A stretch of DNA of 64,000 nt from Nitrospira sp. SG-bin1 (lineage in GTDB: Bacteria; Nitrospirota; Nitrospiria; Nitrospirales; Nitrospiraceae). The stretch covers positions 128,218 through 192,217 of the forward strand of contig LVWS01000005.1 in assembly GCA_002083365.1 (NCBI GenBank), given 5' to 3'. This document shows positions 52,011 to 60,938 of this stretch, piece by piece (position 1 is the first letter of the stretch; each line of letters begins with the position of its first letter). Both the position numbers and the translations under genes were made by a program. Below the pieces are notes generated by a model that ran no database searches, was not told where the DNA came from, and saw only the letters and a list, made by a program, of their open reading frames with translations.

Positions 52011-52787
52011 TTACGGCTTGGATGGCTTCGAAGAGCTGGAAGAAGCAGGGGTTGTCGTTGCAGGGGACAAGTCCGGGTTTTTCTTGGCTTCGATCACCTT
52101 TACACGCATGGCGGCCTCGCTTGCCAACGGAGAATTTGGACTGCTCTTCATCAGATCCTGATAATGCTTCAGCGCTTCATCGGGCCTAGAGCGATTCTCT
52201 TCCAATCTGGCAATTTCAAAGAGCGCGTAATCTCGATTCATCACGCCCGGGATCTCAAGGACCGTCGAGTAGGCCTTGGCAGCTTGATCGAGTTCTCCCT
52301 TAAGAAGATAAGCGTAGCCCAATTTTTGGTAGACGAGCCCAAGAAGGGAAACATGTGACCCATACGCAGAGATAAACCGATTGTATGCGTCGATCGCTGC
52401 GGAGAGGTCGTTTGCCTGGAGGTACGCGTTCCCAAGACTGAATTGCGCAAGTGGAGCCGTCGGGGTTCGAGGATACTCATCGACCACGCGCTGATAGAGG
52501 GCAATCGCTTCTTTTAGGTTGGCAGCCGCTTTCTGCGGATCATTGGCCGCGCGCGCAAAGAGATGCCTCGTCGCCTCCCGTTCCAGATCTTGAGCCTTAC
52601 CTGCATTTTGTGCGTCATACCAGAAGACACCCCAGATGCCTCCTCCCATCAAAATGAGAAGCAGTACCCCAACCACAATCGACCAACGGTACTTCGCCAG
52701 ACCGAGCACCCAGTGCTCGAGACCACTCACGAGATGCGCTTCATCCACCGGCAACGTACGGGGGGGAACTTTAATTCGGTATGTCAT
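52011..52787 (-). CDS. Membrane-anchored TPR protein
   Basis: About 258 residues: a cytoplasmic N-terminus, one membrane helix (WSIVVGVLLLILMGGGIWGVF, about 36-56), then four TPR-like pairs (AAANLKEAIALYQRVVDEYP, APLAQFSLGNAYLQANDLSA, VYQKLGYAYLLKGELDQAAK, ALKHYQDLMKSSPNSPLASE) and a Ser/Thr/Pro tail. The form is close to YfgM/BamD-like ancillary chaperone proteins at the Sec translocon. I assign only the TPR architecture. The frame opens at TTG 52793. ATG 52787 is the more likely start. Confidence 0.78.
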   Translation of the reverse strand: MTYRIKVPPRTLPVDEAHLVSGLEHWVLGLAKYRWSIVVGVLLLILMGGGIWGVFWYDAQNAGKAQDLEREATRHLFARAANDPQKAAANLKEAIALYQRVVDEYPRTPTAPLAQFSLGNAYLQANDLSAAIDAYNRFISAYGSHVSLLGLVYQKLGYAYLLKGELDQAAKAYSTVLEIPGVMNRDYALFEIARLEENRSRPDEALKHYQDLMKSSPNSPLASEAAMRVKVIEAKKNPDLSPATTTPASSSSSKPSKP

Positions 52788-52950
52788 TAGCAATCATCCA
52801 GTACCGGTCGAAACACGGCTTCCTGCACCAGAACCGTTGCTTTATACTAAGGATGAATTCCCGTTGTCAATGCAATGGGCAATGGGATTGACTGATTGCA
52901 TGATCACAACCGCACCACGGTTCCTATTGTTGTAAAGAAAGCCTTCACCC

Positions 52951-54111
52951 ATGTTTCGAAACAGACTCAAACGACTAGCCGACCGATCACTCATGCGTCG
53001 GCTGACTCCATTGGAATCAGGCACGGGACCGACGATCCGCTATGCAGGACGCGAGGTCATCCTGCTGTCCTCCAACGATTACCTGGGACTCGCCACCCAT
53101 CCGGAAGTCGTACAAGCCGCGATACAGGCGATGAAACAGTACGGGTCCGGGTCCGGAGCTTCTCGTTTGGTCAGCGGAACGCTCCCTCCTCATATGCATC
53201 TCGAAACCTCGCTCGCGACGTTCAAGGAGACAGAAGCCGCCCTTTTGTTCGGAGCCGGTTATTTGGCGAATATCGGCGTGATCCCGAACCTCATCGGGCA
53301 AGGGGGCCTGATCCTAGCCGATCGGTTGTGCCATGCCAGCCTCATCGATGGATGTCGATTAAGCCGTGCCGATGTCCGGATATACCGGCATCGAGACTGT
53401 GGACATCTGGAGTCACTGCTCCGACGACGGAAAATGAATCGTCCCACACTCGTCGTCACAGAAGGGTTATTCAGCATGGACGGCGACCTTGCTCCTTTAT
53501 CGGATCTCACATCCCTGGCCGAGCACTATGGTGCGACGTTGTACGTCGATGATGCCCATGGGACCGGTGTCATGGGGCCCAACGGTCGCGGAACGATCGA
53601 ACAGTTTGGTCTGGAGCGACGGATTCCCTTTCACATGGGAACACTCAGCAAGGCGTTGGGCAGCCATGGCGCGTATGTTGTGGGATCTCTCGACTTCGTT
53701 CAGTATTTGGTCAACGTCACACGTCCGTTCATCTTCACCACCGCACTTCCGCCTGCGATCGCGGCGGCCGCCTCGGCCGCCGTCAGGATCATTCAACGTG
53801 AACCGGAGCGCCGGACGAGGCTTTGGTCCAATCGACAACGACTGTTCAACGGAATACAGAAATTGGGTTTTCGCATGACGCAGACCGTCAGTCCGATTGT
53901 GCCGATCTTGGTGGGCGACGCAGCCACTGCATCAGCATTAGCAGAAAGACTTCTTACCTACGGAATCTACGCGACGGCCATTCGACCACCGACTGTTCCG
54001 GACGGAACCAGCCGCATCCGCTTTACGGTGACGTCGGAACACACGACAGAGCAAATCGACGAAGCGCTTCAGGCACTTGACCACGCTGGTCGAGAGACCG
54101 GTCTTCTCTGA
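52951..54111 (+). CDS. bioF: 8-amino-7-oxononanoate synthase
   Basis: BioF condenses pimeloyl-ACP (or -CoA) with L-alanine, the first committed ring-building step of biotin synthesis. The 386-residue alpha-oxoamine synthase has LLSSNDYLGLATHPEV, GSGSGASRLVSGTLPPHMHLE (substrate entry), DRLCHASLIDG, the PLP aspartate in VDDAHGTGVMGP, and the Schiff-base lysine in HMGTLSKALGSHG. Related enzymes (KBL, SPT, HemA) share the fold. The motif set and length fit BioF best. No other bio gene is nearby. Confidence 0.88.
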   Translation: MFRNRLKRLADRSLMRRLTPLESGTGPTIRYAGREVILLSSNDYLGLATHPEVVQAAIQAMKQYGSGSGASRLVSGTLPPHMHLETSLATFKETEAALLFGAGYLANIGVIPNLIGQGGLILADRLCHASLIDGCRLSRADVRIYRHRDCGHLESLLRRRKMNRPTLVVTEGLFSMDGDLAPLSDLTSLAEHYGATLYVDDAHGTGVMGPNGRGTIEQFGLERRIPFHMGTLSKALGSHGAYVVGSLDFVQYLVNVTRPFIFTTALPPAIAAAASAAVRIIQREPERRTRLWSNRQRLFNGIQKLGFRMTQTVSPIVPILVGDAATASALAERLLTYGIYATAIRPPTVPDGTSRIRFTVTSEHTTEQIDEALQALDHAGRETGLL

Positions 54112-54234
54112 TCGATCTCTTCATCGACGCGCGCCTTCCGGCTATTTTCTTGATTTCCGGCTTTGCTATGGCATGATGCACAGGAGTTTCACCGCATGTA
54201 CCACCCATAACACTAACACTGAGGATCACGGGCG

Positions 54235-55293
54235 ATGGATATCTCCAAGCTACTTACCTTCTCGGTAAAGGAAGGCGCCTCCGACTGCCACATTAGCGCT
54301 GGCGAACCTCCGATGATTCGCATCCATGGAGACCTCAAAAAACTCGACCACCCTCCCCTTACCCCAGACGAAACTCACGCCCTCATCTACGACATGATGA
54401 ACGACGCGCAACGGAAGAACTTCGAGGAAAAACGAGAATGCGACTTTTCATTCGAACTAGGAGATATTGCCCGTTTCCGAGTCAACGTATTCGTCCAACA
54501 GCGAGGATTAGGGGCCGTCTTTCGAAACATTCCGACCCTCATTCTTCCTCTGGAAAAACTCGGCATGCCGCCGATTCTTCGGCAGTTGTGCGACAAGGAA
54601 AAAGGGTTGATCCTCGTGACCGGACCGACTGGCTCCGGCAAATCCACCACGCTTGCGGCGATGGTGGACTACCTGAACAACACGTTCGAGGGGCATATCA
54701 TCACCATCGAAGACCCTATCGAGTTTGTCCATAAATCCAAGAAGTGTCTGGTCAATCAGCGAGAACTCGGCGTGCATACGCTCTCGTTCGCCAATGCCCT
54801 TAAGTCGGCGCTGCGCGAAGACCCTGACATCGTCCTGGTGGGCGAAATGCGGGACTTGGAAACCATTCAACTCGCGCTGACCGCCGCCGAAACCGGACAC
54901 TTGGTTTTCGGCACGCTCCATACCTCGAGCGCGCCAAAAACGATCGATCGTATCATCGACGCCTTCCCTCCGGCTCAGCAGGCGCAAATCAGGACGCAGC
55001 TCTCCGAGGCCTTGGAAGCCGTGATCACGCAAACGCTACTGAAGAAGAAAACCGGCGGACGCGTCGCCGCACTCGAAATCATGGTGGCGACGACAGCCGT
55101 GCGCAATCTCATTCGGGAAGCCAAGCTGCACCAAATCCCCGGCATCATGCAGGCCAGTCAAAAGGACGGCATGCAGACGATGGACATGGCGTTGGTTGAC
55201 CTTGCAACGCGCGGGATTGTTCATAAGGCCGAGGCGCAATCCCGCAGTATGAACCCGAATCTCTTCGGCACTGCGATGACTGGAGCGGCCTAG
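54235..55293 (+). CDS. pilT: Type IV pilus retraction ATPase PilT
   Basis: PilT is the hexameric motor that depolymerises pili. The 352-residue protein has a PAS-like N-domain (GASDCHISAGEPPMIRIHGD), Walker A GPTGSGKSTTLA, the Asp box ITIEDPIEF, Walker B VLVGEMRDLE, His box GHLVFGTLHTSSA, and the C-terminal AIREAKLHQ-like motif (NLIREAKLHQIPGIMQ). It lies in the cytoplasm at the inner-membrane pilus base. It is followed after 22 bases by a second PilT-like gene. Confidence 0.96.
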   Translation: MDISKLLTFSVKEGASDCHISAGEPPMIRIHGDLKKLDHPPLTPDETHALIYDMMNDAQRKNFEEKRECDFSFELGDIARFRVNVFVQQRGLGAVFRNIPTLILPLEKLGMPPILRQLCDKEKGLILVTGPTGSGKSTTLAAMVDYLNNTFEGHIITIEDPIEFVHKSKKCLVNQRELGVHTLSFANALKSALREDPDIVLVGEMRDLETIQLALTAAETGHLVFGTLHTSSAPKTIDRIIDAFPPAQQAQIRTQLSEALEAVITQTLLKKKTGGRVAALEIMVATTAVRNLIREAKLHQIPGIMQASQKDGMQTMDMALVDLATRGIVHKAEAQSRSMNPNLFGTAMTGAA

Positions 55294-55315
55294 GCGGTAA
55301 AGACAGAGTACTGGC

Positions 55316-56491
55316 ATGGATGTTCGGAGTCTCTTGAAAGTCATGGTGGACCGCGAAGCGTCGGACTTGTATTTGACTGTCGACGCTCCCCCGATTTACC
55401 GCATCCATGGCGCCACCCAACCGACCGACGCCTCCCCGTTCACCAACGAGCAGCTCGAAGCATTGGCGTTGGCGTTGATGCGCGGTCAACAGCGCAGCGA
55501 ATTTGAAGAAAAGATGGAAATGAACCTGGCGCTTTATTACAAAGAGTTGGGTCGTTTCCGCGTCAATGTCTTCAGACAAAAAGGCAATGTCGGACTGGTG
55601 TTCCGGCATATCAAAGCGGAAATACAAACTGTCGAACAGTTGCAACTTCCTCCCATCATCAAAGATATCGCGATGACCAAGCGCGGCCTGGTGCTGGTGG
55701 TGGGGGCGACCGGCTCCGGTAAGTCAACATCGTTGGCCGCCATGATCGACCACCGCAACAGCATCCATCAAGGCCATATCATCACCGTGGAAGACCCGAT
55801 CGAGTTCGTCCATCAACACAAGAAATCCATCATTACACAGCGCGAAGTCGGGTTTGATACCTTGACCTTCCAGAACGCGCTGAAGAATACGCTCCGGCAG
55901 GCCCCGGATGTCATTCTGATCGGTGAGGTGCGCGATACGGAAACCATGGAAGCAGCGATAACCTTTGCGGAAACCGGTCATTTGTGCATCGGCACGTTGC
56001 ACTCAAACAATGCGAATCAGGCGATCGAACGCATCATGAACTTTTTCCCGGTTGAACGTCATGCCCAGATCTATCTGCAGCTGTCGCTGAATCTACGCGC
56101 GATTATTTCACAGCGATTGATCCCGTCGGTCGATGGCAAGCGCGTCCCGGCCTTGGAAATCATGTTGGACACGCCGCGTATCAAGGACCTGATCAAGAAA
56201 GCCGAGGTCGACACACTGAAGGAAGCCATGGAACAAGGCATCGACGAAGGGTGCCAGACCTTCGATCATGTCCTGTTTCAGCTTTACAAGACGAACAAGA
56301 TTACGTTGGAACAAGCCCTCATCAACGCCGACAGCGCCAATAACCTTCGCTTGAAGATCAAGCTTGAAGGGCTCAAAGGCGATGAGGCCGTGAACGCCTT
56401 ACTCGACAAACAGATCGGCGGACAGGGAGCGGATGCCTTCAAGATTCAGGGCGGCACATCGGGAAATGTGACTCCCCTTCGAAAACGATAA
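55316..56491 (+). CDS. pilU: PilT/PilU-family retraction ATPase
   Basis: This second 391-residue motor differs from its neighbour by the longer C-terminus and by MVDREASDLYLTVDAPPIYR, GATGSGKSTSLAAM (Walker A), TVEDPIEFVH, ILIGEVRDTETMEAAI (Walker B) and GHLCIGTLHSNNA. KAEVDTLKEAMEQGIDEGCQ matches the PilU tail. PilU needs PilT to work and adds force to retraction. The two genes are probably cotranscribed. The pilin PilA of the same system is at 42 kb. Confidence 0.9.
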   Translation: MDVRSLLKVMVDREASDLYLTVDAPPIYRIHGATQPTDASPFTNEQLEALALALMRGQQRSEFEEKMEMNLALYYKELGRFRVNVFRQKGNVGLVFRHIKAEIQTVEQLQLPPIIKDIAMTKRGLVLVVGATGSGKSTSLAAMIDHRNSIHQGHIITVEDPIEFVHQHKKSIITQREVGFDTLTFQNALKNTLRQAPDVILIGEVRDTETMEAAITFAETGHLCIGTLHSNNANQAIERIMNFFPVERHAQIYLQLSLNLRAIISQRLIPSVDGKRVPALEIMLDTPRIKDLIKKAEVDTLKEAMEQGIDEGCQTFDHVLFQLYKTNKITLEQALINADSANNLRLKIKLEGLKGDEAVNALLDKQIGGQGADAFKIQGGTSGNVTPLRKR

Positions 56492-56503
56492 TATGGTCTC
56501 GCC

Positions 56504-57076
56504 TCAAGGGACTGAATCGCCCGTGGTCTGACGTTCAAGGTACGTGGCGATCTTTTCAAGAGCCAACGCACTCAATTTGGATCCATACCAAGTCGGCATC
56601 GCGTGTTCGGGATACCCTTGCACCACAAATCGTTGGGGATCCAGCACGGATTCGACGATGTACTCGTGCACCGTCTTGGCTTGTCCTCGATATCCTGGGT
56701 CCTTCAACCGCTGCTCGCCCGTCGTACCCAGTGTCAGCGGAGGCCCGACTCGGCCGGTCGCTCCGGGAATCCCTGGAATGATATGGCACACCGGGCAGCC
56801 GGGTTTGGTCAATATCTCGACTAGTGGTTCATCGCCTGTCACCAGTGACATCGCCTCCGGGACCAGCGAGGCGTTCATGGATTGGCTTAATACAAGACCG
56901 GCTGGACGATCACGAAGCGCCCACACAACCGACAGCCCCACTAGACCGATGGCAGTCCAGACGACGAGTCGATCCCGAACGCCTGTGCTTGCGTTCCGTC
57001 CGGACGACGAAGTGTAGGAAGGATGATGGTCATTGTTCAATGAACACCATGCTGGGCAGGGCACGGAGATGTTCAT
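56504..57076 (-). CDS. Membrane-anchored monohaem cytochrome c-like protein
   Basis: The 190-residue protein has one membrane helix (VVWTAIGLVGLSVVWAL, about 38-54) and a periplasmic c-type haem site CPVCH (C94, C97, H98). A likely sixth ligand is M160 in YPEHAMPTWYG. The spacing and AMPxWxG ending are like small class I cytochromes c of electron-transport chains. It could carry electrons to a periplasmic acceptor. The N-terminus (MNISVPCPAWCSLNNDHHPS) is unusual, with no ribosome site before ATG 57076, so the start is uncertain. It converges on pilU. Confidence 0.78.
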   Translation of the reverse strand: MNISVPCPAWCSLNNDHHPSYTSSSGRNASTGVRDRLVVWTAIGLVGLSVVWALRDRPAGLVLSQSMNASLVPEAMSLVTGDEPLVEILTKPGCPVCHIIPGIPGATGRVGPPLTLGTTGEQRLKDPGYRGQAKTVHEYIVESVLDPQRFVVQGYPEHAMPTWYGSKLSALALEKIATYLERQTTGDSVP

Positions 57077-57245
57077 ACCAGCGAGCGGGCAGAGTCGCTA
57101 CGTTACAACACAGTCCTCCACCCTTCAAGTCTGGAACATATCGTTCAGAAACAGGAGAACCTGAGTCTTCCTCCACAGTTCTCATGCAGTTCCGCCGATG
57201 GAACATCTTTATAAGTCTTTCACCCCGCCAACCGAACGTATTTCG

Positions 57246-57656
57246 TCAGGCACCCAGCTTCCCTTGCACCAGCTTCATCAGCTGATCGAGTCCGCCGGCT
57301 TCAACCCTTCCGTTGGGGGTCAGTTTGTCGATCAAATCAGGAAGCAAGCCGGCCAGCTGCGAACTAGCCGCACCGGATGACAGTCCTGCCTTGCTGGCTA
57401 ATTGACTCAACACGTCACCCCCTAAACCCTGTTCAATCTGGCTCGGCGTCACGGGCAGATTCTGCCCCGTGCTCACCCACGAATTCACGATGTCTCCAAG
57501 CCCATTTTTTTGAAACGTTTGGACGAGGCCAACCAGTCCACCGATGCTGCTGTCCTTTCCAAGCAACCCCGCCACCGCTTGCAGAAGAGGATGTTGCCCT
57601 CCCTGTCCTCCCAACATGCCACCTACCGCTTGTCCCAACTGATCCATGAGTCCCAT
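57246..57656 (-). CDS. YidB/DUF937-family protein
   Basis: The 136-residue protein begins MGLMDQLGQAVGGMLGG and continues with GGLVGLVQTFQKNGLGDIVN, SWVSTGQNLPVTPSQIEQGL and LAGLLPDLIDKLTPNGRV, the standard pattern of YidB (DUF937). A structural or cell-wall role has been suggested, but function is not established. AAGGAG precedes ATG 57656. A perfect eight-base-arm palindrome lies about 30 bases further upstream. Confidence 0.88.
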   Translation of the reverse strand: MGLMDQLGQAVGGMLGGQGGQHPLLQAVAGLLGKDSSIGGLVGLVQTFQKNGLGDIVNSWVSTGQNLPVTPSQIEQGLGGDVLSQLASKAGLSSGAASSQLAGLLPDLIDKLTPNGRVEAGGLDQLMKLVQGKLGA

Positions 57657-57687
57657 AGTGCGCTCCTTCCGTGAGGTGACTGTTACA

Positions 57688-57707
57688 TTTTGAGCACGCG
57701 CTCAAAA
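57688..57707. promoter_or_regulatory. Palindromic operator candidate
   Basis: TTTTGAGC and GCTCAAAA form an inverted repeat with perfect eight-base arms and a four-base spacer ACGC. It lies between the yidB-like gene and the divergent outer-membrane protein gene. Its size fits a dimeric repressor site. No T-run follows, so a terminator is less likely. Confidence 0.4.
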
Positions 57708-57938
57708 CAACTGCTACCATGTGACCATGTCAGGGTGTAGCACAGATACATTCGACAATCCAAGTGGACATACCTAGCAGAAGACCCTCCCTCTGCAAAA
57801 CAGCTCTTCGGCGGTCATTCGATGCCACGCATGTAAACGTATGGGCTGCTCATGCAGAGGAACCCGAATACACGGCATCTCTTTCGTCATCATCCGGGGC
57901 CGGTGGATGTTGACGTGGCTATGCACGGACAGAACTTT

Positions 57939-57947
57939 TGGTATGAT
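57939..57947 (+). promoter_or_regulatory. Extended -10 promoter candidate
   Basis: TGGTATGAT matches the extended -10 form (TGnTATAAT with one mismatch). It would start transcription near 57954, at the AAGGAG ribosome site of the outer-membrane protein gene, leaving an unusually short leader. No good -35 is seen. Confidence 0.3.
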
Positions 57948-57967
57948 GTTCCGAAGGAGTGATGCAC

Positions 57968-58630
57968 ATGCACAAAAACATCGCGGTGACCGCAGGCATA
58001 TTCGCCGCAGGTTTTTCGCTCGTAACGCTGTGTTCGTTAACTCCTGCATCCGCCGAAATGTATATCGCCGGACAGGCGGGAGTGAACTTTGCGGATCGCA
58101 TCAACAGCATCGCAGGGACGGGCTCTCAGGCTGGCGCTCCAGGACCCTTTATCGACTTTGACCTTCAGAACTCAATTACCTATGGAGGCAAGGTGGGTTA
58201 TTTCCCCGGCCATAGTTGGATCGGAATCGAAGGCGAAGTGTTTCACAGTTCTCCTCATATCAAGGAGTTGCCCGCTACCGCAAGTCTTCCTGCTGACCCC
58301 GGCATTCATTTTCGAGTGACGACTGTTGGCGCAAACATTATCGCACGGTATCCGGGACGCACGTTCCAACCCTATGTCGGCGCTGGCGTAGGAGCAGGTA
58401 TCGCCCATATCGGAGACACCGCCACGGTACGAAGCGACAGCGACGTGGCGGCGGCGTGGAACATACTGGCAGGGTTGCGCGCATTCGTCACACCACACAT
58501 CGCCGTCTTTACTGAGTATAAATATACAGGAGCGACGTTCGATTTTGATGAGGCATTCGGCCCTTTGGGCGGCTTTAGCGGCAATTACAGGGCACAACAT
58601 GTCTTAGGGGGACTGTCTTATCACTTTTAG
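57968..58630 (+). CDS. Outer-membrane beta-barrel protein (OmpA/OmpW-like fold)
   Basis: About 220 residues: a signal peptide ending ASAEM, then alternating amphipathic strands (MYIAGQAGVNFADRI, SWIGIEGEVFHSS, FQPYVGAGVGAGIAHIGD, IAVFTEYKYTGATFDFD) and a C-terminal HVLGGLSYHF ending in phenylalanine, the usual signal for BAM insertion. An eight-stranded barrel of the opacity/OmpA type is likely. ATG 57968 follows AAGGAG at eight bases. ATG 57962 is too close and a GTG at 57959 overlaps it. First gene of a plus-strand run of envelope genes. Confidence 0.85.
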   Translation: MHKNIAVTAGIFAAGFSLVTLCSLTPASAEMYIAGQAGVNFADRINSIAGTGSQAGAPGPFIDFDLQNSITYGGKVGYFPGHSWIGIEGEVFHSSPHIKELPATASLPADPGIHFRVTTVGANIIARYPGRTFQPYVGAGVGAGIAHIGDTATVRSDSDVAAAWNILAGLRAFVTPHIAVFTEYKYTGATFDFDEAFGPLGGFSGNYRAQHVLGGLSYHF

Positions 58631-58645
58631 GAGAGGAGAACGTCC

Positions 58646-59344
58646 ATGTTCCGCATGATGGTGCTCTTTTCTATGGTCTGTGTAGCGGTGACGTTATCCG
58701 CCTGTGCGGAATCCATCCATCAGGTTCAACGAACCGCTGAGTCTCTCGGCATACCTCTCGAGTTGGAGAAGGCGATCGATAAGGACGTGCGGTTTACAGA
58801 TTTGCAACAGGCTCCCAGCGAATATGTCGGGCGAACCGTCATGCTCGGCGGCACGGTTATTAAGGGAAAACGAACAAAAGATGGAACCGAACTGGAGGTC
58901 CTGCAACGGCCGACCGGTGATGAAGGTAAATTGACGGAAGATCGTCTTCGGTCCGAAGGTCGGTTCTTGGCGGTTCGAGAATCGTTTTTGGATCCGGCCA
59001 GTCTCCCTGAAGGCACGCCCATTACAGTGATCGGAACCGTAAAAGGCGCGACAACAAGACCGCTGGATGAAAGCGAGTATACCTATCCGGTCCTGGAAGT
59101 GAAGCACATCATCGACTGGAAGAGTGTAACGGCTCAGTCAAGAGACAGAAGCTTGTACTATGGTTCCTATTATCCACCCTATGGCTGGGGTGGGTTCTAC
59201 CCTTATGGAGCCTACCCTTACAGTTATTGGGGAGGACCGGGGTTTTATAGGCCCTATCCTTATTTCGCCCCACGGTCGTTTTCACCTGGACCTTCAGCTC
59301 CGCCTCCTCCACCAAGCGTCTCGCCGCGGCTCAGAGGCCGGTAA
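58646..59344 (+). CDS. Slp-family outer-membrane lipoprotein with Tyr/Pro/Gly-rich tail
   Basis: The 232-residue lipoprotein has the lipobox LSAC (C20) and a Slp-like core (ADLQQAPSEYVGR-type start seen as FTDLQQAPSEYVGRTVMLGG, then TELEVLQRPTGDEGK, RFLAVRESFLDPASLPEGTP, ITVIGTV). Slp proteins are starvation-inducible outer-membrane lipoproteins. The last 65 residues are nearly all Y, P, G, W, F and S (YYGSYYPPYGWGGFYPYGAY), a low-complexity tail probably exposed or aggregated at the membrane. AGGAGAGG precedes ATG 58646. It lies 15 bases after the barrel gene, so they probably share a transcript. Confidence 0.88.
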   Translation: MFRMMVLFSMVCVAVTLSACAESIHQVQRTAESLGIPLELEKAIDKDVRFTDLQQAPSEYVGRTVMLGGTVIKGKRTKDGTELEVLQRPTGDEGKLTEDRLRSEGRFLAVRESFLDPASLPEGTPITVIGTVKGATTRPLDESEYTYPVLEVKHIIDWKSVTAQSRDRSLYYGSYYPPYGWGGFYPYGAYPYSYWGGPGFYRPYPYFAPRSFSPGPSAPPPPPSVSPRLRGR

Positions 59345-59391
59345 ATATCGATGGCTGGAAGGATTTTACAAGCTGAAGAAGACGAGGTCGC

Positions 59392-60120
59392 ATGAAAAAC
59401 ACTGCTGAGCGAGTCGGCCGTCTTCTCTCCCGCCGAGAGGCCATGGCGTTCGTGGGTGCAAGCGGTCTGGCCTGGCTCATGGGGATCACCTTGCGTCAGA
59501 CGGCTGCTGGTGCCTCTCCATCTCCTTGCATCGTCAGACCGGAACAGACGGAAGGTCCCTATTTCGTCGACGAGCGGTTGCTCAGATCGGATATTCGTTC
59601 TGATCCATCCGATGGACGGATTACGCCTGGTATCCCGTTGACCTTGACGTTCCGCGTCATGCGCCTCCATGCAGGAGACTGCCGGCCGGTACCTGACGCC
59701 CAGGTAGATGTCTGGCATTGTGATGCCACCGGTATCTATTCCGATGTGGAAGATCCGGGGTTCAGTACGCTCGGGAAAAAGTTCTTGCGAGGCCATCAGT
59801 TTACGGATGCGCATGGAGACGCACGATTTATCACGATCTACCCAGGCTGGTATCCGATACGCACCGTACACATTCATTTCAAGGTCCGCACGGCGCGCAT
59901 GGTCGGGAAACACTACGCGTTTACATCTCAGCTGTACTTTCCCGACGAACTGACGGACCGCGTCCATACCTCGCTCCCCTACTCGTCGAAAGGACGGCGT
60001 CGGGTACGCAATCACCAAGACTTCATCTTTCGCGACGGCGGTGATCAGTTGATGTTGAAACCATCGGAAACGTACGGTGGCTATGAAGCGACCTTCCCGA
60101 TCGGCCTGACGATTCCTTGA
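59392..60120 (+). CDS. Exported intradiol ring-cleavage dioxygenase
   Basis: The 242-residue protein carries the non-haem Fe(III) ligand set of intradiol dioxygenases: Y116 (ATGIYSDVE), Y154 (PGWYPIRT), H160 and H162 (VHIHFKV). VDVWHCDATGIYSD is the family signature. These enzymes split catechol-type rings between the two hydroxyls. The N-terminus (GRLLSRREAMAFVGASGLAW) has an RR pair and hydrophobic stretch like a Tat signal, so it is probably exported folded. The substrate is unknown: a phenol, a humic or quinone-like compound, or an internal redox molecule. GAGG precedes ATG 59392. It follows the Slp gene by 47 bases. Confidence 0.88.
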   Translation: MKNTAERVGRLLSRREAMAFVGASGLAWLMGITLRQTAAGASPSPCIVRPEQTEGPYFVDERLLRSDIRSDPSDGRITPGIPLTLTFRVMRLHAGDCRPVPDAQVDVWHCDATGIYSDVEDPGFSTLGKKFLRGHQFTDAHGDARFITIYPGWYPIRTVHIHFKVRTARMVGKHYAFTSQLYFPDELTDRVHTSLPYSSKGRRRVRNHQDFIFRDGGDQLMLKPSETYGGYEATFPIGLTIP

Positions 60121-60208
60121 ACACCTCCCCTCCGCACTTCTGCTTATTGACCGCAGTACAGAATCCCGATACTCTCCATTCCTCTGCCCACCCTAGGAGG
60201 AGATCTCT

Positions 60209-60925
60209 ATGAAACCACTTCGTGACGCCGGTCTGCTGATATGCATGATGCTTGTCCCTCTCACCGTGGGTGCGGCACCTCCGCCTGAAGTGAAAGTGGA
60301 TTATTCGGCCGACAGTACGATGGAGACGGAAGGCGGCATGACAATGAAGGGACGCATCTATCACACCGTCGATAAAGAGCGGACGGAAATGGGTGGGACG
60401 AACGGCATGACAATGATCATTCGCAAGGATAAGAAGGTGGTCTGGCAACTCATGGGAGACATGTACATGGAAATGCCGATGAATGTCTCCAACGCGTCCG
60501 GCATGGACGCATTCGACATCATCGAGCAGGCCGAGGTAGGCCAGGAAACAGTCAACGGCATAAAAGCCACCAAATCCAAGATTGTTGCCGTGAAGAAAGA
60601 CGGGGCGGGAAAATTCGGTGGGTTCTTCTGGACCACGAAAGAAGGCATTACGGTCAAAATGGACCTGCTGTCCAAAGAAGGGGACAAGAAGACGCGCATG
60701 ACCAATGAGCTCACCAATCTGAAGATTGAAAAACTGGATCCTGCGCTTTTCGAAATCCCCGCCGGTTATACGAAGAACGACATGGGCGCCATGATGGGAC
60801 AGATGATGATGGGTGGAGAACAGCCTCAGGAACGCCGCCGCGGAGCGAAGAAGTCCAGGCCGGAAGAAGATGGGGAACCAGTCGTCGACGTCAACAAGAT
60901 GATGAAGGGACTCTTCAGCAAGTAA
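60209..60925 (+). CDS. Exported DUF4412-like methionine-rich protein
   Basis: The 238-residue protein has a signal peptide (cleavage near 22-23, TVGAAPP) and a beta-rich core like LolA/DUF4412 proteins (ADSTMETEGGMTMKGRIYHT, GMTMIIRKDKKVVWQLMGDM, LDPALFEIPAGYTKNDMG). Methionine is strikingly common (MGAMMGQMMMGG), a composition seen in copper-handling or oxidatively scavenging proteins. A charged tail follows (PQERRRGAKKSRPEED). GGAGGAG precedes ATG 60209. The next gene follows 13 bases later. Confidence 0.72.
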   Translation: MKPLRDAGLLICMMLVPLTVGAAPPPEVKVDYSADSTMETEGGMTMKGRIYHTVDKERTEMGGTNGMTMIIRKDKKVVWQLMGDMYMEMPMNVSNASGMDAFDIIEQAEVGQETVNGIKATKSKIVAVKKDGAGKFGGFFWTTKEGITVKMDLLSKEGDKKTRMTNELTNLKIEKLDPALFEIPAGYTKNDMGAMMGQMMMGGEQPQERRRGAKKSRPEEDGEPVVDVNKMMKGLFSK

Positions 60926-60938
60926 CGGAGGACGCTTG

